From Paenibacillus sp. MAHUQ-63 (lineage in GTDB: Bacteria; Bacillota; Bacilli; Paenibacillales; NBRC-103111): a stretch of DNA of 64,000 nt. The stretch's first letter is position 1. The number at the start of each line of letters is the position of its first letter. The notes beneath the pieces are model-generated. The model worked only from the letters and a program-made list of their open reading frames with translations. It had not been told where the DNA came from and did no database searches. The position numbers and the translations under genes were made by a program. The stretch covers positions 124,001 through 188,000 of the forward strand of contig NZ_JARADB010000005.1 of the NCBI RefSeq assembly GCF_028765165.1, in the 5' to 3' direction. This document shows, piece after piece, positions 57,942 through 64,000 of the stretch.

Positions 57942-60560
57942 TCAGGAGAGAAGCCCTAGCCATTGCCAGTAGGGGATACATAATATCGCGAGCAGCAAAA
58001 CAGCCGCAGCGTAACCAAGCGCGATGATCTGGCCCTGCCGATGGCTGAACGCTTTGCCTTCCGAACTGTAATAGGCTGTCAGATAGGTAGGCGATTGATA
58101 CGCGAAGAAGAACGGATCCGTTGACAGCAGCACGACGAAAACGAGAATCCACGGATGGACCCCGGCCTGCTCGGCAAGAGGGAGCAGCGCTGTCACGAGC
58201 AGGATAACCGCCGGATCATCCCTTACGATCAATGTGACTGCGAACGACAGTACGATCGCGGCGGGCAGGAAGTAGATCGGCGATGAGACGAAAACCCCCA
58301 TATGACCTCCCAGGAAGGCCGAGAGCGCCTCAACCAGCCCCAGTTCGCTCGCTGCCGTAGAGAAGCTGAAGGCTACGCCTAGGAAGAGCAGGAACGTCCA
58401 GTCAATGCCCGTGGAGATTGTCCGCCGGTCCAGCACGCCGCTGATGACTAACACGGCGAAACCGATCAGCATGACCCAGGCGCTGTCCACGCCGTGCAGC
58501 GGCTGAAGAACGAGCGCCGCGATGCTGCCAAGTACGGTGCATAGCGCGATGCGCTCTTCGCGGGACAGCGGTCCCAGCAACCGCAGCTGTTCGTCCAGCA
58601 CTTCGCCCGAAACCGGCTTCGCCGACTCCGTTTTGCGGAACATGAAGAACAGGAGCGCGAGCAGCACTCCGCCGAATATCAGAAAAGCAGGGAGCGCATA
58701 CATGAGCCATTGGATCCAGTTGACCGGCGAGCCCGACGAGACGAGGCCGTAAGCCATCACGTTCGTGTACGAGCCTGTGAGCACGAATGGCGCCGTAAAG
58801 CCGTAGAAGAGCATTGCGGTTAATCCTAGCCCCGCTGCGCCTCGGCTCCCCGCCTTGAAGCCCATGGATTCCGACAGCGTCTGCGCAATAGGGACGCCAA
58901 GCGAGACTTTCGCCGACGAAGAGGGGATCAGCGGGTTGAGCATGACGCCGCCGGCGACAATCCCCCACAGCTGCCCCCGATAATGAGCAGGAAACCGCTT
59001 CAAGGCATGTAGGGAGAAGCGGTACAGGAAGCCTGACTTCGTAATGACGGCGCTCATCGCCATGATGAAAATCATGTACAGCCACGTTGGCGTCGCGAAG
59101 CCCGACAAGGCCACCTCGGGCTCGACCTCACCGCCGAGCACCCACAGCATGGCCATGCCCAGGGCTACGATGTAATCCGGCATGATCCCCGAGATCCAGA
59201 GAATGACGGCGGCCAGCCCGATGCCGATGAAGTCCATGCTTTGCTGTGACAGACCCGCCACCGGATCGGCCAGATGGAAGCCGAGCACGGACAGCACGGC
59301 AAGAACGACCGCCGCAATGCCCAACAGGCGGCTGCGGCCCGCAAGCCGGCGTGCGCTCTCGGCGAGAAACTCGCTCTTGCTCCTGGCCAGCATCTGCTTA
59401 GCCAGCCCATAGATCCGGTCCTCGCTGATCTTGGACCGATCCCGCTGCCCTTGCCCCTGCTGCCGGGTCTCTGCCAGCTGCAAATATTCCAGCGCAAGCT
59501 GCTTTCTTCCCAGCTTGCGGCACAGCTCGGCTCCCCGCTCGTAGAGCGTAATGAGCTGCTGCGCCGAATAGGCGGCCCCTTGCTTGTCCAGTGCCGCCTC
59601 GACGATGGACAAGCCCGCCTCCGGCGCGTGCTCCGCGCAATAGCGGAGGTGCTCCAGCATGACCGTATACAGCTCGGTCAACCTCTCATGCGGGCAGCGC
59701 CGGAGCGCTTGCCCGATCGCCTCCCGCTGCGGATCCGACTCCGCCAGCGCAGCCCCGGCAGCCGCGGCCACCTCCAGCGCGAGCTCCCACTCGCCTCGCT
59801 CCGTATAAATCTCTATCGCGGCAGCCCATTCCCTCTCGGCCAGGTAGAAGGACGCAGCCTGTTCCGCCCACAGCTGCTGTAGGCTGCTGCTGCAGTTCTG
59901 CGGCACGAGATCCAGCATCGTGCGTATCATTTCCTCGCGTACGTGAAGGAAACCGTCCGCTCTTCGCACCAAATGCTCCAAGCCATGCGGGACCTCGCCA
60001 TTTGCAGGCAGCTCCTGCTGAAAGACATGCACAGCCAGCTTCTCGCTCATCCCTCTCAAGCAGGCGCATGCGAAGAGAAAGTCCCGCGTAGGCTCCGCCA
60101 GCTGCGCAAGCTCCTGCGTCAGCCAGGCGGCCTTCGCTTCCTTAGAAGCCTGCAAGCGGTCATTGGTCGACACCAGCCGCTGGGAAAGCAAGCGAATAAA
60201 ATATGACGATATCTGCGGCTGATCGATAATTAATCGCTCGAACGTCTCCCTGTCGATTTCATACAACACACTGTCTACAGCCATGACGGCAGTTGCCGAC
60301 CGGGGCTCATTGGTCAATAAAGCCATCTCTCCAAGCGCATCGCCGGGATGCAGCTGCGCTAGCGATTGCCGGGCGCCGTCCGGCTTCTGGGAGAAAAGCT
60401 CGATTCTCCCGCTCTCGATCAGATACATCCGGTCTCCGGGATCGCCTTGTTCGAACAGCACGGACCCCGCTTCCCGCTCCAGCTTCTCCAGCTTACCCAA
60501 GAGCTTGGCTAATTCTATGTTGGAGAAATTTTTGAACATCTCCATATGTTTAATTGCCAT
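57942..60560 (-). CDS. fusion of cNMP-binding domain, helical region and SLC13-type permease
   Basis: An 872-residue protein. Residues about 5-125 form a cyclic-nucleotide-binding domain (VLFEQGDPGDRMYLIESGRIELF, HPGDALGEMALLTNEPRSAT), where GEMALL and R-S-A match the phosphate-binding cassette. Residues about 150-400 are helical, with TPR-like or MalT-like pairs (YTERGEWELALEVAAAAG, EAGLSIVEAALDKQG). From about 425 there are a dozen helices of an SLC13/DASS or ArsB-like permease, including LNPLIPSSSAKVSLGVPI, TGSYTNVMAYG and a late LIVRDDPAVILLVTALLP. ATG 60560 follows AGGAGTG. The substrate is a guess (dicarboxylate, sulphate or similar anion). Control by a nucleotide or by the helical region is inferred. 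Confidence 0.85.
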   Translation of the reverse strand: MAIKHMEMFKNFSNIELAKLLGKLEKLEREAGSVLFEQGDPGDRMYLIESGRIELFSQKPDGARQSLAQLHPGDALGEMALLTNEPRSATAVMAVDSVLYEIDRETFERLIIDQPQISSYFIRLLSQRLVSTNDRLQASKEAKAAWLTQELAQLAEPTRDFLFACACLRGMSEKLAVHVFQQELPANGEVPHGLEHLVRRADGFLHVREEMIRTMLDLVPQNCSSSLQQLWAEQAASFYLAEREWAAAIEIYTERGEWELALEVAAAAGAALAESDPQREAIGQALRRCPHERLTELYTVMLEHLRYCAEHAPEAGLSIVEAALDKQGAAYSAQQLITLYERGAELCRKLGRKQLALEYLQLAETRQQGQGQRDRSKISEDRIYGLAKQMLARSKSEFLAESARRLAGRSRLLGIAAVVLAVLSVLGFHLADPVAGLSQQSMDFIGIGLAAVILWISGIMPDYIVALGMAMLWVLGGEVEPEVALSGFATPTWLYMIFIMAMSAVITKSGFLYRFSLHALKRFPAHYRGQLWGIVAGGVMLNPLIPSSSAKVSLGVPIAQTLSESMGFKAGSRGAAGLGLTAMLFYGFTAPFVLTGSYTNVMAYGLVSSGSPVNWIQWLMYALPAFLIFGGVLLALLFFMFRKTESAKPVSGEVLDEQLRLLGPLSREERIALCTVLGSIAALVLQPLHGVDSAWVMLIGFAVLVISGVLDRRTISTGIDWTFLLFLGVAFSFSTAASELGLVEALSAFLGGHMGVFVSSPIYFLPAAIVLSFAVTLIVRDDPAVILLVTALLPLAEQAGVHPWILVFVVLLSTDPFFFAYQSPTYLTAYYSSEGKAFSHRQGQIIALGYAAAVLLLAILCIPYWQWLGLLS

Positions 60561-60689
60561 GCACAATCTACACTCCTGACTGAACTTATGTACAACTGTA
60601 AAGCTTACAAAGATTACTGTACTCTCGATACGCATGGTCTGTAAACCAGAACATGAAAGGCAGCCCCTGCTCGTGGAAGGGAGAGATGG

Positions 60690-60960
60690 AGGTGGAGGTT
60701 GAAGTTGAAGCAGTTGCAGTTGCAGTTGCAGTTGCAGTTGCAGTTGCAGTTGCAGTAACTGTGGCAGTAGCAGTAGAGAAGCAGTAGCAGTTAGCAGTTA
60801 ACAGTAACAGTTAGCAGTAGTAGTAGCAGAGCAGTTAGCATGTAGCAGTCAGCAGTAGTAGTAGCAGAGCAGTTAGCATGTAGCAGTCAGCAGTAGCAGC
60901 AGTTGAAGTAGCAGAGGTAAAGGTAAAGGTTGAGGTTGAGAGGTGGAAGTAAATGTAGAT
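60690..60960. repeat. simple-sequence tract (CAGTTG)n and CAGTAG variants
   Basis: Seven copies of CAGTTG plus CAGT fill 60711-60756, flanked by GGTTGAAGTTGAAG and CAGTAGCAGT runs. A segment of about 38 bp (with GCAGAGCAGTTAGCATGTAG) is repeated twice near 60815-60890. No coding function is supported; it lies upstream of the SLC13 fusion gene. Confidence 0.85.
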
Positions 60961-61082
60961 GTGAGTCAGGAAGAGGAAGAGGTACAGGCAGAGCTAGGTA
61001 GAATAAGTTCGCGCCGAGGAGGTGTTGGCGTAATAAGACGTTTACCGAACGAGATGAAGAAGATGCTGCTCAACTTCGATGT

Positions 61083-61630
61083 GATGGATCCATCCTAACG
61101 TTGTACTAGGTGGTCCAGGCGTGACCATGGCGCCACTGAGTGGCGCAAATGGAATTTCTCCTGTTAAATGGACGAGTTGGGGCGCGATTTGGTCAAATTA
61201 CTGGAAAAGCTCCCGTTATTTCATACGATCTTCCCAATAATTCGCCTTCAATGGGCAGATTAACTGGAGGAATTCCAGTTACGGGGCATGCGAGAGGCTC
61301 TTGTGGAAAATATAGCAGGAGAAATTCCAGCTAAGCACCTCCAGCGGTTACGGTTAGGACGATTCAACCCGTCTGATGGATCCATCCTAACGTTGTACTT
61401 GGTGGTCCAGGCGTGACCATGGCGCCTCAGAGTGGCGTAAACGGAGTTTCTCCTGTTAAATGGACGAGTTGGGGCGCGATCTGGTCAAATTACTGGAAAA
61501 GCTCCCGTTATTTCATACGATCTTCCCAATAATTCGCCTTCAATGGGCAGATTAACTGGAGGAATTCCAGCTACGGGGCATGCGAGAGGCTCTTCTGAAG
61601 CATTTAGCAGGAGAAATTCCAGCTAAGCTT
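61083..61630. repeat. two direct copies of a ~292-bp intergenic element
   Basis: Copies start with GATGGATCCATCC at 61083 and 61375 and run about 255 bp each, nearly identical. They hold GGAATTTCTCCTGTTAAATG, CTCCCGTTATTTCATACG and AACTGGAGGAATTCCAG, the palindrome type also found at 38964-39750. No ribosome site or gene is seen. Confidence 0.85.
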
Positions 61631-61743
61631 AAAAACCTCCAACGGTTAGAACGACTCCTCACCCGCATCCACATCCACATCCAGAAGAAGCAATGCTGCA
61701 CAACCCAGACGCCTGATAGATCTCCACAGAAAGAAATATGCGC

Positions 61744-61783
61744 AAAAAAAGAACAACTCTTAACTTATCGTTAAGAGTTGTTC
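61744..61783 (-). terminator. intrinsic terminator of the second cold-shock gene
   Basis: A perfect 14-bp stem, GAACAACTCTTAAC (61751-61764) with GTTAAGAGTTGTTC (61770-61783), followed on the minus strand by TTTTTTT. Confidence 0.93.
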
Positions 61784-61812
61784 TCCGAACTGCTATCTAT
61801 GCAAGCTAAAGC

Positions 61813-62013
61813 TTACAGCTTCACAACGTTCTCAGCTTGTGGTCCGCGGTTGCCTTGAACAACGTTGAACTCAACTTGTTGACCTTCGTCCAAAGTTTTG
61901 AAGCCTTCGCCTTGAATTGCGGAGAAATGTACGAATACATCGTTGCCGCCTTCAACTTCGATAAAGCCAAAACCTTTCTCTGCGTTAAACCATTTAACTG
62001 TTCCTACTGCCAT
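61813..62013 (-). CDS. CspA-family cold-shock protein (copy 2)
   Basis: A 66-residue OB-fold protein identical to copy 1 except Val for Thr at position 3. RNP1 KGFGFIEV and RNP2 VFVHFSAI are intact, as are the aromatic residues that stack on single-stranded nucleic acid. ATG 62013 follows GGAGG by about seven bases. The leader upstream (62014-62115) shares several words with that of copy 1. It has a strong terminator. Two almost identical genes 11 kb apart suggest a duplication that included the leader, kept by selection or gene conversion. Confidence 0.96.
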   Translation of the reverse strand: MAVGTVKWFNAEKGFGFIEVEGGNDVFVHFSAIQGEGFKTLDEGQQVEFNVVQGNRGPQAENVVKL

Positions 62014-62145
62014 GGGTAATACCTCCAAAAGTTTAATTAACATGTCTTTTTTCTTGTTTCGAACAAAAAAATTACACATTGGAAAAGGCTTCACCGTTTT
62101 AAAATGATAACCCTTTGCAATACGCAATTAGGTTTTACCCTTCAA
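62014..62145 (-). promoter_or_regulatory. promoter and conserved 5' leader of cold-shock gene copy 2
   Basis: On the minus strand TTGAAG, 17 bp, TATTGC makes a plausible promoter near 62115-62145. The leader AAAGGGTTATCATTTT, CCTTTTCCAATGTG, ACATGTTAAT and GGAGGTATTAC matches copy 1 in order. Confidence 0.6.
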
Positions 62146-62184
62146 GACTAATATTACTGTACCACACATAATTGGGTAATGCAA

Positions 62185-62403
62185 TTATCCATCGGAGGCA
62201 TTTGCTGCCAAAGAAATTAGCTCGTCTTTATCCTCCAATTTCAGCGCAATTGCCAGCGCCAATGCGACATCTTTCGACGGCTGCATTCGACCGTTTTCGA
62301 TGGAGTTAAGGAGGGAATAGCTGACGCCCGCTTTCTCTCCAAGTTTGCGAAGCGTTAAATTTTGCGCTTGTCTCAACGCTTTCAGCTTCATATGAAAAGC
62401 CAC
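62185..62403 (-). CDS. small XRE-family helix-turn-helix regulator
   Basis: A 72-residue one-domain DNA-binding protein with LRKLGEKAGVSYSLLNSIENG, a standard XRE helix-turn-helix, and a short helical end LEDKDELISLAANAS. GTG 62403 (seven bases from GGAGG) fits the ribosome site; ATG 62391 is an inner alternative. It starts 16 bp after the stop of the MazG-like gene on the same strand, so the two form an operon. Targets are unknown. Confidence 0.88.
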   Translation of the reverse strand: MAFHMKLKALRQAQNLTLRKLGEKAGVSYSLLNSIENGRMQPSKDVALALAIALKLEDKDELISLAANASDG

Positions 62404-62419
62404 GCCCGTCCCTCCTCGT

Positions 62420-62812
62420 TTACTTGCTCATCTGTCTGCGAATTTCTGCTCTAATTTTGTCGAAAGGGTCCTGCCATCCGGGGGGCTTAATGGTTTTACC
62501 AAATTCGTTCTTATGGACTAGACCGTCCGGCCAAACTTTGGCCATATTCGCTCCGTGTACGATGTCAAAAATCGGCCCCGGCTCGACCCCTAATTCGACC
62601 AAGGTGCCAAGTACGAAGTACAATTCGTCGATCATGGCATCCACTTCGTCTTCCAGCGTCGCCGCCTCCTTAAACTCATTCAGCTCCTCTTGCATCCAAG
62701 CCAAACGGGCTGCCTTACGGCTCTCCGTCAAACGCTGGGGGGTCGCTCCTACCGGGTGCTCAAAGGTTTCATGAAACTTTTTGACATCTTCATACGCTTT
62801 GTTCAAGTTCAT
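62420..62812 (-). CDS. MazG/PRA-PH-like all-alpha nucleotide pyrophosphohydrolase
   Basis: A 130-residue helical protein. The metal-binding pattern of the all-alpha NTP-PPase superfamily is seen as WMQEELNEFKEA (E-x-x-E) and EDEVDAMIDELYFVLGTLVELG (E/D-x-x-D). It begins MNLNKAYEDVKKFHETFEHP, usual for phosphoribosyl-ATP diphosphatase-like and HAM1-unrelated house-cleaning enzymes. It is not in a his operon, so a housekeeping or nucleotide-pool role is more likely than histidine synthesis. It forms an operon with the downstream XRE regulator. Confidence 0.85.
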   Translation of the reverse strand: MNLNKAYEDVKKFHETFEHPVGATPQRLTESRKAARLAWMQEELNEFKEAATLEDEVDAMIDELYFVLGTLVELGVEPGPIFDIVHGANMAKVWPDGLVHKNEFGKTIKPPGWQDPFDKIRAEIRRQMSK

Positions 62813-62930
62813 CTCGATTGTCCTGCTCCCTTACGTCGGTTTACTTAGATATACCACTAATGGGACGCATCGGTCAATTACAACGGCGGCCTGTGATGGA
62901 CCAGTCCTCTGCCATCCCTCTTGGTACGCA

Positions 62931-64000
62931 TCATACAGGATTGGTCGAGTGTTCCTGCCGGTATTCGGAAGGCGTCATGCCGTACTTCTTGCGGAATACC
63001 TGAGAGAAGTGGCGCATGTCTTGGTAACCGATCCGCTCAGCCACGTCCGCTAGCTTCAGCTTCGGATTCATGAGCAGCTGTTTCGCTTGCTCCAGGCGGA
63101 GATGAATGACGTACTCCTTGAACCCTTGACCCGTCTTCTGCTTGAACAGCTGGCTGAAGTAAACCGGGTTCAAATACACGATCGCAGCGACCTTCTCCAG
63201 TGACAGCTCTTCCTGATAATGCGTGCGGATATATTGCAGGACGACGTCGACGGACCGGTCGCTGCCGCTCGCATGGTGTTCGTAGACCTGTGTCGTAGAA
63301 GCTTGACGCATGCGCTGCACCTCCGCCGGCACTGTCTCCAAGCGGTCAATGAGTCCGGTGCTCATGATTTGAAACGGCACCTTCAAATATTTCACAAGAT
63401 GACTTCGCAGCTCATCCACCAGCGCTGTCAGGTGCCCCGTCTCCGGCAATGTGACGAGCCCGAGCAGGCTTTTGCTGTCGTGAACCGTCACGAAGCCTTT
63501 GCCGTAGCGCTCGATCAGCTCCAGCAGGACGTTCTCGATGATGAAGTTTTCGAGGAAGACGGCCTTGTCGCTCTCCATTTTGACCATAATCAGGTGGAAA
63601 GACGGGTACTGCTCAAGGAAAGGCGCCATGTCGATGCGCCCGGTGTCCAAGCCCTGCACGAAACGTTGGAAGACGGCTTCCTGCAAATATTTGCGGTTCG
63701 TCTTCAGCTGCTCGGCCTCCTCGGTCAATTCGTTCTCGCGGGCAATCTCCTCGCTTAGCTTACGGATCATCTCGCTCAACACCTCTTTGCCGATCGGCTT
63801 CAGCAGATAGTCCTTCGCCCCGAGCCGCACGGCTTCCTGTGCATACGAGAATTCGGAGTAGGCCGAAATGACGACCCATTTCACATGCGGGTGCTTGCTT
63901 CTGGATAGATTCATCATCTCCAGCCCTGTCATGCCCGGCATGAGAATGTCCGTTAGGACGATATGAATATGGTGGCTTCGCAGCAGCGCTATCGCTTGTT
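62931..64000 (-). CDS. YesN-type response regulator with AraC DNA-binding domain (5' end beyond window)
   Basis: The frame is open to the right edge, so the N-terminus is missing. Visible receiver parts are IVLTDILMPGMTGLEMM, with the phosphoacceptor Asp in LTD, then VISAYSEFSYAQEAV and YLLKPIGKEVL. A central region of about 130 residues follows, and the AraC-type double helix-turn-helix ends it (LSLEKVAAIVYLNPVYFSQLFKQKTG and LKLADVAERIGYQDMRHFSQVFRKKYG). In Paenibacillus such regulators pair with a membrane histidine kinase and control sugar ABC importers; the partner should lie just beyond the edge. Confidence 0.93.
   Translation of the reverse strand, partial: QAIALLRSHHIHIVLTDILMPGMTGLEMMNLSRSKHPHVKWVVISAYSEFSYAQEAVRLGAKDYLLKPIGKEVLSEMIRKLSEEIARENELTEEAEQLKTNRKYLQEAVFQRFVQGLDTGRIDMAPFLEQYPSFHLIMVKMESDKAVFLENFIIENVLLELIERYGKGFVTVHDSKSLLGLVTLPETGHLTALVDELRSHLVKYLKVPFQIMSTGLIDRLETVPAEVQRMRQASTTQVYEHHASGSDRSVDVVLQYIRTHYQEELSLEKVAAIVYLNPVYFSQLFKQKTGQGFKEYVIHLRLEQAKQLLMNPKLKLADVAERIGYQDMRHFSQVFRKKYGMTPSEYRQEHSTNPV

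Noticed and set aside
1..64000. Search for insertion sequences, integrases, tRNA and rRNA genes
   Set aside because: No transposase or integrase motif, and no cloverleaf or rRNA-like segment was recognised by eye; short tRNAs could still be missed without a scan.

Overview
The window reads as chromosomal DNA of a spore-former in the Bacillota, most likely Paenibacillaceae (Paenibacillus or a close relative). The clues are moderately GC-rich coding DNA, strong AGGAGG ribosome sites with frequent TTG and GTG starts, sigma-A promoters of the TTGACA/TATAAT type, a YesN-type AraC response regulator, a GlpP antiterminator, two CspA-type cold-shock genes with a YdjO homologue, and many intergenic tandem repeats. 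I see no rRNA, tRNA, CRISPR array, transposase or prophage.

Layout. 0-5 kb: an HTH_42 (AlkZ-like) protein, a secreted five-repeat protein and a two-component pair, then a triplicated intergenic element. 5-14.5 kb: glutaminyl-tRNA synthetase, M29 aminopeptidase, a secreted protein, an amidase, a Nudix hydrolase, a WYL regulator next to a DinB gene with a palindromic operator, a DUF421 membrane protein and a TVP38 protein. 14.7-16.6 kb is non-coding and holds a 74-bp array, a dispersed element, a 107-bp array and a hairpin element. 16.7-25 kb: the glpP-glpK-glpD cluster with two leader terminators that fit GlpP control, a TetM-like GTPase, an AlkA-type glycosylase, and an MBL hydrolase/TetR operon with its operator inside the promoter. 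25-33.8 kb: M42 peptidase, small genes, a candidate orphan structured RNA, a second two-component pair, PadR with a divergent MFS exporter, and a PepSY membrane protein. 33.8-44.7 kb: an ABC importer of the TrpXYZ type, an oxidoreductase, a PaiB-like protein, repeat arrays, an ABC exporter, a VOC protein, a diguanylate cyclase and an iron alcohol dehydrogenase. 45-64 kb: a nuclease-XPD helicase fusion, a potassium channel, an M23 peptidase, YdjO/CspA, a membrane multicopper oxidase, a purine-riboswitch-controlled deaminase, an amidohydrolase, a YVTN propeller protein, a cNMP-helical-SLC13 fusion, a second cspA, a MazG-like/XRE pair and a response regulator cut by the right edge.

The most interesting items are: (1) a purine riboswitch at about 53.44-53.55 kb with an altered core, whose terminator overlaps P1 and P3, so that ligand binding should turn the deaminase gene on; (2) a transcription unit at 27.93-28.30 kb with a strong promoter, several stems and a terminator but no convincing protein, which I cannot assign to a known RNA family; (3) paired GlpP-type leader terminators; (4) an 872-residue fusion of a cyclic-nucleotide-binding domain, a helical-repeat region and an SLC13-like permease; (5) at least six families of intergenic repeats. 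All functional assignments come from reading the sequence and remembered family motifs; no database search was run.
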